Shown: positions 28,196 to 52,672, numbered from the stretch's first letter. The stretch is DNA of 64,000 bases from Amia ocellicauda (GCF_036373705.1 NC_089858.1:10278001-10342000); one strand, 5' to 3'. The notes: generated from the letters alone by a model not told the origin. Program-made: numbers and translations.

Positions 28196-28989
28196 TTGGT
28201 TTTAGACTATTTCATACATTGAAGGTTGAATTACAATAATATCTGTGCTTTTTTTTAGAGCTTTTGTTTAGAGCTAGTTATTGTGTGTGTGTGTATATAT
28301 ATAAACATAATTCTATAAAAAAGAAGAACCTTTCTAAATTAGTGTTTCTGTGGTCATACAACAGTGTTGTTTGGTGAATAATAATATTATGGAACACAAT
28401 TACATTTTCCACATTAAGTATTAAGTCTTCTTAAAGCTACAATTCAAGAATTTTAAGTTATTTCTTTAATGTTACCTATTTTTATTTATATTTTTATTAA
28501 TTATCATGGACAATGCAGTATAGCCTACATTGTTACAGGTTAAACACACAGAACAGATGCACTGCATACAGGGTTTCTATCCAAAGCTAATTTGCAACTC
28601 CTGTCCATGGTCAGGCTCTAGATAAAAAATAAAATAGTTCATCAGTACACAGAGATTACATTTAATTGTGAATTGCAAATTTTCACAGAAATTATACAGT
28701 TAATCAATTTGCAGTAATTTCTAATACATCTATGAACAGTCATATTGTGCTTCATACTAATTAGATATCAAGGTAACATATACTATTGTACATAGCTAAG
28801 TTGTTTCAATGAATTATGCCAATTTAGGTATAAAAACAGATTGAGTTATGTTCCATTTAAGGCCCGCATATTTTTAACCAGCTGTAGGCTGTTGCTTGCC
28901 TGCTTCCATGTTGAAAAACCCAGGATTTCCCCATATCCTACTGGGATGTTGCATTCTTCATAAATACCTGCATGCAAGTAAACATGAAA

Positions 28990-29033
<44 letters not shown>

Positions 29034-31054
29034 TTTATACAAAGGCAGGCTTTTCAGCTTCAACACACTAAACTAATTAAAAACATCTTTAGGCCCAATT
29101 TATCAACCGGTCTTTATTAAGCTGCAATCAAAATTCAGACAGAACGCTGAAAAACTTCTGTCTCTTGATCCCTGAAGTGCCTCTTTAAATTTAGATCACA
29201 ATATGGTCGTCTCTGCCCAGCAAATGGCAGGAAACAATCATAAGTGCATAACTGTACGGCCAGGCTGTTCATGGGTCACTGTAAGTAATAATGAGTTTCC
29301 ACTACTGATCGGTGTCTAGTGTGTCCAAAAGGAATGTCGTGTGTCTAAATGGGATTGATCTAATACTGCCGCACAGTTTCCAGGATCCCGTTTCAGCATG
29401 ACAGACAGTACTTAGGCAATGCTTTCTGAGCTCACCAACGCAGCCGCCCTGATTAAACCACAGCATCATTAGCCATGCCAACAGCTCACACAACGCTACA
29501 CAAACTACTGCTACTGCACCAGGGCATCTCCAGCCTGCATTATTATCTATTAACAGAAAGCTTTTAGAAGCAAAATGGCCCTCATTAACTCCAAATTACC
29601 CTCGATCAGTAGAATTTATAGGAATCTAATTCAAATGAGCAATGCTAAGGGGCAGACATTTCTTTCTTGTGTGTGTTATTTGGAAAAACAATTTTTCTGA
29701 CCTTAAGACTAATGGAAACAGTTACACACAAGTGAGGATGTTGAACAATGTGTGCCGTATTGATCACCCATTCCTTCTGCCTTCGTTAAACCTTTTATAG
29801 TAATGATATTAAATAGACTGCTAGCACTTAGACCTGCATCAGACATTGTCCTGCGGGGGGGGGAAAAAGTTGGAACAAAACAGGTAAATATAGGATTCAG
29901 GTTCTTACTCACTGGTGACTCGTTTTATTCCACTAGGTTTAAAATAGCTAACTGATCAATTGCAAGCCCTTCAATTTCCTTTTCCTTTCAAAAGTATTAA
30001 GTGCTCCAAGTGTTATTTGATTTTTTCCAATTCCCTTAATACAGTAGATTAACAGGTATGCAGACAGCTCCCGACAATTGAGCTACTTTCTGTGCACTTG
30101 AGGTTCAATCAATTAAACATTTGATAAAGCACTGTCAATGTTAACATTAACCCTTGCCCTACTGGGTTTTCTTCCCTTTTGAATCAAAAGAGTGCAATAC
30201 TTTTTTCTTTGAATGTTCCTGTAAGCAAAGAACCCACTGTTTACTCCAGGACCTTAGGTGGTCTTGCTTTTCTGGATCACTAACAGTACTTAATGTAACA
30301 TTTCCATTATGATAAACAAATGCACAAAAAATGTACACAGAAAACAACAAACAATATAAATACAGCTACATTTAAAAATAGATTTTTTTGTTGGATTCAA
30401 CTGGATTATAAGAGATCTGACAATACGCCTGTTTTCCAAGCTATTGACATACAGGGTGGATGCAATTGTTTTTAAATATCTTTGGTAAAATATGGTTAAC
30501 TTAAGTATGTTATTTTTTTTTCCAAGTCTGTTTTCAATTACTACTTCAAGTCTTCAAAAGACAAAAGAGTAAGCAAATATATAAAATAAAAAAAATAAAA
30601 AAATAAAAAAATAAAATAACCAATAGGAAGGAAAATCATGAGCCATCCAATTTTTATTTTTTTCCTGTAAGGCTTTCTTGATTGCGTACATAAATTGAAT
30701 GGCCATCATATATCTTTCATTTTTAAAGAAATAGAAAAGTATCACATGTCAGACCGTTACAAAATAATACGATTGTAATTCCAAATGGTAATTGTAATAC
30801 CATACACTAAATGGAATGTATATTGATAACAGATCTATTTTAAAATCACCCAGAAATGAAAAACAGCTTCCGACCAACAAAGTGTCAAATGTGCACTGCT
30901 AGGTAACCACACAATAATAAGTGAATATCTTTACTTTAATGTTTGCAACAATGAATCTCTCATCAACAATATTTTGCACTAATTGTACATTTATCTGACT
31001 GCAGGAGCATTGAATGCTAATTCTCAGCTCAGTGTAATGTTTACCAGCTTGCCT
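28196..31054. other. LHX6-MORN5 convergent intergenic region
   Basis: No gene was recognised. There is a (CA)n array at 28995-29032. The block at about 29110-29670 is unique and of mixed composition with several TAAT cores, resembling a conserved non-coding element. An AATAAA on the minus strand at 30653-30658 (TTTATT on +) is a candidate MORN5 poly(A) signal, about 400 bp past the MORN5 stop. Confidence 0.55.
28995..29032. repeat. (CA)n microsatellite
   Basis: About 19 perfect CA units. Confidence 0.92.
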
Positions 31055-42474
<11,420 letters not shown>

Positions 42475-42544
42475 GTCACCTAACACAGTGAACCCGTTCA
42501 CACTCGGCTGCTGCGCTCCGTATGGGCTCCGGCTTGATGACACC

Positions 42545-42558
42545 GTTTCCATAGCAAC
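42545..42558. promoter_or_regulatory. RFX X-box upstream of MORN5
   Basis: GTTTCCATAGCAAC fits the RFX-family X-box (GTnnCC, AT, RGnAAC) at every informative position. It lies 71 bp upstream of the MORN5 start codon, the usual range for X-boxes of ciliary genes. A further half-site-like GGTTGC occurs at 42570-42575. Confidence 0.65.
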
Positions 42559-42918
42559 CGCAACTTTTTGGTTGCTCAAGCACATGAGAAAACACTAACT
42601 TTTTATTTGTATTGAGCAATAATACGAATCATATTTGGAAATAGTACACAAAAAAACGAAACTCTGTGTGCAAACGTATAGATTCAAACATTTTGTTGTT
42701 TTAATGTATGTTGTCAATTGCGCTACACACTGTGCGCATGTTATTATTCTTCATTAGGTTTACGAAACAAATCCTGACTGGAAAGGTTACGAAATAAAAT
42801 CCACCAGTCCACACACGTTGCAGAGCTCCTTCATTCAATTGGCTTATGAAACTGGAGACATTTTGGTTCAATGCACGGTAACGATAATGAAACCAAACGA
42901 CCGTGTGTTTTGGAGCCA

Positions 42919-42930
42919 ACATGGCGACGC
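42919..42930. promoter_or_regulatory. YY1-type motif
   Basis: ACATGGCGACGC resembles the AAnATGGCGGC motif found close to start sites of many TATA-less genes. It lies about 220 bp before the NDUFA8 start codon. Confidence 0.4.
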
Positions 42931-42979
42931 AAAGGCTACAGTTTCCTCCCAGCCTTCCTAGAGGTGGAGCTAAATGCTT

Positions 42980-42991
42980 CGCGCATGCGCT
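42980..42991. promoter_or_regulatory. NRF1 motif upstream of NDUFA8
   Basis: CGCGCATGCGCT contains the perfect palindrome GCGCATGCGC, the NRF1 consensus. NRF1 activates many nuclear genes of the respiratory chain, which fits NDUFA8. An ERR-type half-site, TGACCTT, follows at 42998-43004. Confidence 0.65.
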
Positions 42992-43148
42992 GTAGTTTGA
43001 CCTTCTCTGTGCGGCCTGCTTTGTCGCTCTCATCCTCGTCCACCTCTGAGACGGGGACCTTGAGTACATTTCAAGTTCTTCGCCGCTTAAATGTTAAAAG
43101 TCGGGGATTTGTGTTAAATAAATCGATTAAAATACGACCAAATACACA

Positions 43149-46100
43149 ATGCCGACTGTTGTGGAAATACCGACTTTAGAGGAACTGAACGTACAGGAGG
43201 TTAGTAGACAAATGTGCAACCAGAGATTTAGGGTTGTGCAGGAAAGATGTATTTAAATGTTTTATTTCATTTACAGGCAGTCACATGAGTATCATTTATG
43301 TCGTCATCGATGTAAATACTATTATTTTATAGTGTGCATGAATGTGGCTACCTTGTATTATTGATAAATGTGTATTTGGTGTATTTAGAAGGATACATTT
43401 TCCTTCACCTTTGCCAGAGAGACATATTATTATTATTATTATTATTATTATGTATTTATTTGCAGACGTCCTTATCCAGGGCGACTTACAAAACATACGA
43501 GCATTATAGAAGTGCAATACAGTCTAGAATTACAGATACAAGAATGTTACAACATTACATAAGTGCATACGAGAAAGCTAGACTACAGAGGTGTATGATT
43601 TTTGTATGTTGTATGTGCATTCATTTTTTAAAATCTGTTATCTGTTTTATCTTAAAATAAATATCAAACATAACATGTGATTGTTTTAAATACATTTGAT
43701 TTGGATGGTTCTCGACACGTAAACACTCACAATCTTGTGACCTGCATCAGTTTTGTCATATTATTTTAATAAACTATTACAAACATCAAACGCTGTTAAC
43801 TGCCTTAATTCTGCTTAATACCATTGACAGCTGTCTTACATTTTTGTTTTGCATAAAATGTCGTTGATCTTTACATTTGTCCTATGCCCCCAACGTCTAG
43901 AGTTTTTCCATAATAAGTGTCACAGCTTTGCATAATAGTGTCTATTAACTTAATAAAACATAACACATCTGCTCAAACCAGATACAAACTGTCAAGTACA
44001 GGACTTGAACACAGGTACCCCATTGAGAGTATTTTTTAATAATCATGTTCCAGCAAAATAAATCACAACCTTTGTCTAGCAAATTGTTTATTTAGATGAA
44101 AAGGTATGGAGGTAGTCAGAAGGTTTCTGATTTTGATTTTGTGATATGTGCATTTTATGAACAATTTAAGACACGCACAATTATTTTTCCAAAAGAGTGG
44201 CTTCTATGATCATCACTTGTATTGTTGTTGTTGCTGAATTTCCATTGGTCTTGTGTCCGAAACAGGTGAACGTCTCTTCAGCCGTGTTGAAGGCAGCCGC
44301 TCACCACTATGGCTCTCAGTGTGACAAAGCCAACAAAGAGTTTATGCTCTGCCGTTGGGAAGAAAAGGACCCCAGGAAGTGCTTGAATGAGGGAAGGAAG
44401 GTCAACGAGTGTGCGTTGCAGTTCTTTAGGTATATATTTAGATGACTTTATACATGTATACACATATAGGGCTGCTGATATTAGGCTTTGAAGGTATATC
44501 TCTGTCCGAACTGTGTGAATAATGGCAAATTTCGGAGGATGGGTAGGATAATTGTTTTGCCAGGTGTTATTTATGTGCTGTAGTTAAAATTGTTCACTAT
44601 CATTTTGACTTAATGAAAAAAGACTTATGCTAATTATTGATGCATGCCACATAGCAGAGAGTGGTCTGGAGCATATCACTGCAAAGGATGGTGGCTCTGT
44701 TTATGGCTAGTATTTGTGCTCTAATAACAATCTCTTATGCCACTTTTCTCCTCACTGGTGAATGAACAGAACATTTTCATGAAAGACTGCTTTGTATAAT
44801 ACCAACCAATGATATAATGACCTTCAAAGCACTTACAAATAAACAAGGCAATCAAAAGGAAATAAACATGGAAAACTCAAAATGGTGAAATATTTTTTTG
44901 TCTGTTCTGCTTGCTTTGAAGAGAGGTCATAATTACTCATGTGTGTTTATTTTATTGTTCATTCACCATTTTAATCCAGTGTTTAAGACCAGTGCAGCTT
45001 GTTCCTGCAGCTCTAAGTGCTCAGCAAGGGCTTCTTGCCCATCTGTGAAAGGGGCGCACACATTTTTTAACACATCAGGGTTAGAACCACAACACCGGCC
45101 CTATGTTGTCTTTGGTATACATATAACTAACTTCATTTCACAGCCTGCATAAAGCCACAATGGAAATATGAAGGGTCCAAAAACAACTGTGGATGACTGT
45201 GATATTTTAGACATCGCTTCTTAATATTTGTGTTGGAACTGTTGCAGAGATTGGTTGTATTTTCCTCAATTGTGAATATTATTCCTGCATATTATACCCT
45301 GGCAAGGTTTTTGGGAAAAACGCTTGAAAGTTTGGTGTAAGTAGCAGTTGTGTAATGTATCCCTATTAAGTCATATGTTGGTGGGATTTCTTTCAATGTC
45401 CGCAGGCAGATTAAGGGTAATTGCGCCGAGTCCTTCACAGAATACTGGACCTGCTTGGATTACTCCAATCTCACTGAGCTGCGCCGTTGTCGCAAGCAAC
45501 AGCATGAGTTTGATAGCTGTGTTCTGGAGAAGCTGGGGTGGGAGAGACCCAATCTTGGAGATTTGTCTAAGGTAAGAGAGGCGCTTTTATTTTGATCTGA
45601 GAGATGCATCTTAAGGCTAAAAGTACTGGTGTGCTTTCTTTTCTTTTCTTATTATCAGGGCAATTGGAAGCGTTGCTTCATAAAGGAAATGTCTTTAGGC
45701 TCTTTGATCTGCTGTAAGATAGGAATGTTTAGTTTTTTTTCTCATGTAAAGAGTGGAGGTCAATGTTTCTGGTGGATCATGTTGATCAGTCCCACCAGGC
45801 AGGTTATAAAGCCTTCCCACAGGCTGGGCTGTATACACTCTGCAAGTCTTGAATGCCCACTGCCATATGTCCCCTTTCTCAAGTTTCCAAATTAATTTCA
45901 GAGGATCAAAATTAACTCTGCAGAAGAGCTTAAATAAATTAAGGGTTTCCATTAATAAGGCCTTCATGTTCCTGTTTGTAATAATATGCTGTTTAAAGTT
46001 ATTGTTAGCCTACATTTATTTATATTTTCCATTATGTAATGCTGCCTTATAATAAAGCCACATAGAGACGCAGTTTAAAAATTTGTAAAATAATTCGATT

Positions 46101-46361
46101 TTGTCTCAAGGGTACATTTTTTTTTAAACTGTGACCTCTGAGCAATTCCAATTTTCCAGTAATATTCGTTTTTGTATTATCATCACCTTAATAATAATTC
46201 CTGATACCATTTCTGCATCTCAGGTCACTAAGGTGCAGACTGACCGACCTTTGCCAGATAATGTGTACCATTCGAGACCAAGACCAGAGCCCAACCCAGT
46301 CATCGAAGGAGAACTCAAGCCATCCCGATATGGTAGCAGGCTTTTTTTCTGGAACTGGTGA
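43149..46361 (+). CDS. NDUFA8: NDUFA8, mitochondrial complex I subunit A8, complete, 4 coding exons
   Basis: An accessory subunit of respiratory complex I, located on the intermembrane-space side and imported through the disulfide relay. Coding exons: 43149-43199, 44266-44429, 45406-45571 and 46224-46361, all with GT-AG borders and matching phases, giving 172 aa, the same length as human. The start [17 protein letters not shown] matches the family. Two CHCH domains carry four CX9C motifs: [33 protein letters not shown] and [11 protein letters not shown]. There is no classical presequence, as expected for an intermembrane-space CHCH protein. The end [11 protein letters not shown] fits the family end. 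It is read divergently from MORN5 from a shared promoter region. AATAAA at 46488-46493 is the likely poly(A) signal. Confidence 0.97.
43427..43600 (-). mobile_element. SINE/LINE-type repeat sharing the fish SINE tail
   Basis: On the minus strand this carries a tail of the form TGTAAGTCGCCCTGGATAAG, then a GACGTCTGCAAAT-like end and a (TAA)n array (43427-43451). The same tail occurs at 52613-52651 in the opposite orientation. The body upstream differs from the other copy and has no clear tRNA-like boxes. It lies in NDUFA8 intron 1. Confidence 0.6.
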
Positions 46362-46510
46362 AGTCACCCTTCATTAAACCTCTGTAAGCACTCACTGTTG
46401 AGCCACTGCGGGATGTGAACGTCTCAAAGCCGCTTGTATTGTACCATACAATTCTTCTGTATGTAAAGAAAAAAGGATTCTCTTAAAAATAAAAAATAAT
46501 AATTTAAACT
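46362..46510 (+). terminator. NDUFA8: NDUFA8 3' UTR and poly(A) signal
   Basis: A short 3' UTR with AATAAA at 46488-46493, about 127 bp after the stop codon. Cleavage would follow within about 15-25 bp. Confidence 0.6.
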
Positions 46511-49500
46511 GGCTTAGAAATTTGATATTTTGTAATTGAAGAGTATGCTTGTATATTGGAAATTGAATGTGGTCCAGTAGCAGATGAAATACTATCTTCA
46601 GTATTTCACTCCAAAAACAAAAATGTTTCACTTTTACTTTTTCCAGCATATATTATTTTGTTTTAAATGTATTTTCTAATTTTTTTTACCCTCACAATTT
46701 CTGACTCTTGTGGAAGAACTTTCTAAAGCAGCAGACACTTGTGCTTCGTCCACTTTTCAGTGTGTTGGACGTAACTGTGCATCTAGGTTGGGGAATTTGA
46801 AATTGGGTTGTGTTTCACTGTAGGGGCCATCACCAACTCAGACATGTCTGTTTTATGTCAAAATCCTAAGGGATCTGTACAAGTAGACCAAGGTTATTAT
46901 CCCAGGGCTCTGACCAATTTCCTTTACTTGCAGATTTAATTTACTTCCTCACTTAGACCTGGGGACCTCTTTGTAAAACAGAATATGTGTTCAAAGAGCT
47001 ACCCCTTGAAAAACCATAACACCTCTCTTTACAGTGTAAATCTCACAGATCACTGGAGTTTATTGAATCAACACAGTCCAAGATATTACTTACTTTTTAG
47101 CTTTTCATTTAGTGCCGCTTACCATGTTTCTAACATTGATCATGAAAATGTGTAATTCAGGCCTGGAGAGAATATTTGTATCAAGGTGCTGATACTTGTT
47201 TCAGTTATTGGAGAGAACAATTCCACGCATCTCTGTGACACTTATAAAAGCACATTCCCTGTTTTGGGACACATTTGACAACAAAGAACCCCACAAATTC
47301 CTGCTGAAATCTGTTGATTCAATAGACCATACACAAATTTGTGTTCCCTTTTATGTTTCTCTTGAATTTCCATTTTAGATGTATTACAGGATAACCACAA
47401 CAGCTCTGAATGTATAATCCAAGCAACAAATAAATGTCAACTAAAGTAATTTTGAAAATCCGTTTAAGGAAATGTGTATCTTATGAGCAGCCTCACTTGT
47501 AAATACTATTGACTTCATTTTCCGTTCGTTGTAATTAAAGGTAGTGATATCAGAAATTCTTGAGCAGAAAACCGAAAAACGTAACTGAAGCATAGGACAT
47601 TGAGTTTCGTTAAATAAACCCAGCAGTATCAAACCAATCAGGAAACTTTTTTGGTACGTGTGTGTGTGGGCAGCAGTAATGCTGAAGTGGTTTTGCTTAG
47701 TACTAGTCAATTGTCATTTCATATAAAGCATTTATTTTTTGAAACTCTAGAGCAAGCCAGTGTCAGCTTGGACTTGAAAACGTCTTTGTGGAATTCACCC
47801 TGACATTTATTTGGCAGTCAGAGGGCAATGGCAAGTTAGTTTCAGAATGAGTTCTTGTCGCTGCCAGTAAGACGTACTCTATGCCAGGGGCCCTTAAGTT
47901 GGTTATTGTATCAGATCAACAGAAACATAACACTTGAAGTCAAAAAGATTCAGTCATGTTAGATCACCATTCTGAATTAAGATTACCCAGCATTAAACCA
48001 TTTTCAGACTGCCTTTTCCTTCTTAAAGCAAATGATGACCATTTTAGGCTTAACCTTTGAAGACCCCTTTGGGGTTAAACATTCTTTTATTCTAAATTCT
48101 AGCCATTTATTAAATTTTAAAGCAAGTCTCAAATTTCACTAATAAGAGGTTTATCTTGAGGTTTTTTGGTTTCCTTGCTGCTGTTTCCTTGAAATTATTT
48201 TTTCAAAGGTGGTTTAGTGTTGTCCAAGTCTTTGGGGATTTCAGCCTATTCATACATAGTAGTCCTGATAGTTTATATCTTTATAGATTGTCACACTATA
48301 GTGTTAATTTGCTGTATTTGTGAGGCTGAACAATCAAGCCTGTAGAAATCAATACTGCATTTTACATTGGAGCATAGTTGTTGTAAAAGAAACCATACCA
48401 AATTTGCAGAGAGGAAAAAATAAATGTAATCTCAAGTTAATTTGCTTAATGTTCACTTGTCTTGTTGGCTACATTCATCAAAGATGACACAAATATATAC
48501 AAGGAGCTTGCATATTACATGGACACAATCAATCCAATGTTTTCTCATAAGCAGGTACTGTATCTGATTAGTTAGCTGATCATTGATCCAGCCATTTGCA
48601 TTACATGCCCTGATATTGCTATCGACACCAGCTGGGGACATTAAATAGAAGCCAGAATGGGTCTATTTGACCTCTAGTTAATAGTAACCCCCTCTGTGTT
48701 CCATGTTGTGTCTCTTGCCCTTATGTGATTGCCTCCAATTAGCTTTAAGTGCACAATAGGGGTTTCTAATTTATTTAAACATGCCTTTCTTTGTTTTTGT
48801 TTTCTGACTGTCATCGAACAAGACCTTTCTCGGTGGCATGAGGGAGATTACTCTACAAGAAGTGTCAGCTGTTGATGACCCGAAAACACAGACCATTAAA
48901 AACAAACACATATTATGTGCCCTCCCAGCATATTCTCAATTTTCCCTACTACGTAATCTCACTGACCTCTCTTTTCTAATCGGGAATTGCCTTTGCTTCC
49001 GGCTCTTTACTGCCCAAAGAGAGGGGGCCAATAATCTCTGGAGTCTTGTGTATTGCAGATTTGAATCGTACCTAATACCATTACTGGGTACTTAGGGAAT
49101 TGTATTCCTTTCATATGTTTGTTCTAACTCAGATTTCTATATTCAGGTGAGTAATACATTTTGCAAAGCTGTGTGTGTGGTAAGTGTACATGGCAGATTT
49201 GCATGAACTTAAAGCAGAGGTTATATCTGATTATTAAACCATGGTCGAGCTCTGTGACTTTAAGATCTCAAAATGAAAAAGCTCTTTAGTCAGATGACAA
49301 TTTTTGTAAACATGCATAATGTGGAGGAGGACAATGACAGTTTATATATATATATATATATATATATGTACATATTTTGATAATTTTCAAAACAAAGTTA
49401 TTGAACTGACATCGATGTAGTTATTGTTTGAGTACGCTGATATTTTTCTCCCCAGAATGAATACATACATTAAAACACCCAGCCTCTGTTAGGACCTTTA

Positions 49501-50612
49501 TAATCTGCAAGGATCCCAAATTCGGAATCATAATTTTGATCTTGATAAAAAAGGCAGATAAATACAAATCAATGTCATTGAGCTCCACAACCGAAAGAGG
49601 CCTTTGCGATTACACAACACCTAAGGATGCCGCAGTGGTGAACCCCCAGCAGCTCCGCTGGTGTTGCTAGGGAGCCCCCGCAGTTTGGTTGCTGGGTTCC
49701 CATGTTGACTCTCAGGTGTGGTCTGTGTTGGCGGTCTCTCCAGGAAGCTTCTGACAGTGGTGGTCTTGACCTGGGTGATATGCAGGCAGCAGGAGACCAC
49801 GACTGGCCTGAGGTGTGGCTGCGGGGCTCGTGGCTGCCGCAGCCCAGAGCGGCGCAGAGGAAGGTGGGGGTCACTGTCAGTTAACTCTGCCCAGGCGCAG
49901 GAAGCACATTTTGGCAAAGGAAAGAAATACAATACAGGACTTTAAAAAGCAATAATACGCCTGGGAGGCAGTAGTGCTAAAACACTTAAACATAACAGCT
50001 AATTCGCGTTCCTACTTTGTAAATATTCCCATTGTTCTGGAGTGACTTTGACAGAATCAAATAAATATTAAAGCCAAGTTGGACACAAACATTTTTTTTC
50101 TTCCCCCAAATGTGCTGTCATCTGGCTGTAATTAAAATGTAAACTCTTAAGCAATAGATGATTAGTAAAACCTACATTTAAAATTAAGTTAAAATGTACA
50201 AAATTCTAGTCTCTCTGGGCTATTTTTTATTAAGTATCTTGTATCCTGTTCATTTACCACATAACTTTGTTTTGTTATTACAATACATTAATTTTATAAC
50301 TGACTTATTTCGTTTTGTGTGTCAAATGCATAAGAATTGTGCTGCATAGAAATATCAGGAATTGCTATTTTATTAAAGAATTCTTAAATGATAAGAAACC
50401 TTTTTATCACACTTTTCTTATATTTCAGAGAATTGAACATTAACGCCAATATGCAATGGTTACCTCATTTTGTATCACTTAATCAGTGCTGTTGGTATGT
50501 CCCTAACCATTCTTATACAACATACAATTTTCCAATATTGTGTAGGTTATGTATCAGTGGAGACGTAATTTACTTTGTTTTACTTTATTTTGATTTTCAA
50601 GACAAGAAATGT

Positions 50613-50653
<41 letters not shown>

Positions 50654-51954
50654 TTCCATACATATTAAGGCTATGTATTGTGTGTTTTATACTTCAAATG
50701 CAGAGACTATGCTCATAACTACCATTTTGATTTTTTACAGGTGAAAAGATAAGCCTACGATATTTGCACTTAAAAATAAATCACAATATTGTGTACTATC
50801 TGTGTCTAAACAGCAGGGAAATCATAGGGGTTTTCATGTGGAGGAGGACACTTAACCCGTCTGATGTATGTGTTCCCAAATCATCACATTTTGTTCACTG
50901 GGAGGTTGTCTAATGTATCTCTTGAAGATGTTTATCCAGGTTAGCACTTTGAACTTAAGTGCTGGCCGAGCTGGTGTATGCTGCTGGTTTATACAACTAA
51001 TATCAAGTAATTCAATAAAGCAAACCCACAGGTTCCTAGAAGCACAAGAACAAAGGTTTGCTTTTAAATATATCTTAGTTTTTTCTCTAGGCTTGTGTGT
51101 CATATATTGCCTAGACTGGTGCCTTGCTATAGCAATGAACATCCAGAAACCCTCACAAAATCACAGATGCCCAGACAACACACAGGTACCTAAATAACAA
51201 GCAGTATAATGATGTACCTCAATAGATGCATTCCTTCTATTATTAAAATAATATGAATTAAATTAAATATAGTTAAATTATATTTTGTGACATTTAAAGA
51301 TTATTTACATTTGTTTTTTTTCTTGGAAGAAAAAATGAGTATTGAAAGAGGTTTTCACAGCATGTTACAGGTGACACAAACACTAGCCTAAAATACTTGA
51401 CCTTCATATTATAGGCTAACACACAGGTGAGCAAGCATTGGTCTAAATGGGAATAATGGAGATCCACAACACCTGATATTTGATTTCTTTCCACTCACTG
51501 ACTGTCAAAGACCTTTAAAAAACACACTCCCTGTGTCGTCTATAGGTCTGAAAAAGCAGACACAAAAAGGTGACAGCTCTGAATTCATACTCTACAGAAC
51601 CTGTTTGATCAGCAGTTTGTTTGCAATACTTGACAGCTTTCTCATTGCAATAAAACACAAGTCGCACTCCCTAACTGAAGGGCAGATGTTATGCTGTCGA
51701 CAGCTCATTTTAAGAAAACATGCTTTATTTCTATGTATGCTCCGCTGAAACTGGAATTTGTGGGATTTGGGAAAGTATTGTGAAAAGACGACTACTGTAT
51801 ACAGATGCATAATTACAAGGATCCTATGAGTGCACATCTGTCACTGTCTAAAGGCCCTTTTCTGAAACATTTTCCTAAAACATAAACTTAAGTTTTTGCT
51901 TTTTTTAAAAGTCACTGTATGTTGCCTTCATGGGCCAATACCTGTAATTTACAG

Positions 51955-52044
51955 GTGACGGGGTGCGCAGCCGCAGATGCGCACAGATGAGGAAAGTTTT
52001 GACTCAAGTCCTGAAGGATGTCCAGCGTCAGACAGCTGGCTACG
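51955..52044 (+). other. Candidate exon, unassigned (90 nt)
   Basis: Bounded by AATTTACAG at the 5' side and GTAAGA at the 3' side. One frame is open over the whole length and includes CAQMRKVLTQVLKDVQRQ, a plausible amphipathic helix. The base composition is GC-richer than the flanks. I recognise no family. It could be a coding exon, a non-coding transcript exon or chance. Confidence 0.3.
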
Positions 52045-52509
52045 GTAAGAGTTTTCGTTTAATTTCCAAGACAAACACTTTCATCTTTCAGTTTTCCCCT
52101 CTAGAAAAACACATGCTGTCTTTTATCTAAATAGAAAACGTACAAATCTTGTAGACAAAGGTTAGCCCATATTTTCCTAAAGTACAGTGCACTACCAAAT
52201 TCCAGACGTATTTACCCATAATTCGTTACTCGCGTATTATTATTATTATAATTATTATAATTATTATAATTATTATTATTATTATTGTTATGCCTGATCA
52301 TATAGTGAAAATAGAACACAAGACATATTGCACATTATTTACACCAGAATACCTTTTAATAAGCAACTACTAGTCCAATAAAGAAAATACAAACTGTGAT
52401 AAACAGACAAAAATTGTCCTAACGGAACAAAAAGTGTCTTACAGCAACACAAAATTCAATTTGGGGCTATAAATATGTAAATAACAGGAACACATTCATA
52501 TGTGTGTGT

Positions 52510-52672
52510 GCTCTGGCACAGAGGATTGTGGGTTCAGTCCCAGGTGGGGGACATTGCTGCTGTACCCTTGAGCAAGGGACAAAAACATGTAAGTAATGTG
52601 ATATATTGTAATTGTAAGTCGCCTTGGATAAGGGTGTCTGCTAAGAAATGTAATAATAATACATAACAAACC
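52510..52672 (+). mobile_element. tRNA-derived SINE, 5'-truncated
   Basis: A B-box-like GGTTCAGTCC lies at 52531-52540. It is followed by a GGTGGGGGACATTGCTGCTG body and the tail GTAAGTCGCCTTGGATAAGG, then a TGTCTGCTAAGAAAT end and AATAATAAT. This is the layout of a tRNA-derived SINE with a tail shared by many fish SINEs. The A-box part appears to be missing or decayed, and the middle may carry a deletion. Confidence 0.75.

Larger units (their letters stand above)
42475..43148. promoter_or_regulatory. Divergent promoter region of MORN5 and NDUFA8
   Basis: Only 674 bp separate the two start codons, which point away from each other. The part from about 42870 to 43090 is GC-richer than its surroundings and has no TATA box near either gene. 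An X-box lies on the MORN5 side and NRF1-, YY1- and ERR-type motifs lie on the NDUFA8 side. The sequence therefore looks like a compact two-sided promoter, and the exact start sites are unknown. Confidence 0.7.

Noticed and set aside
42871..43179. 102-codon frame across the NDUFA8 start region
   Set aside because: It is out of frame with the clear NDUFA8 start and is a by-product of the GC-richer promoter.
49575..49945. Open frames of 60-103 codons on both strands
   Set aside because: GC-rich composition alone yields long frames on both strands; the residues show no domain or family signature.
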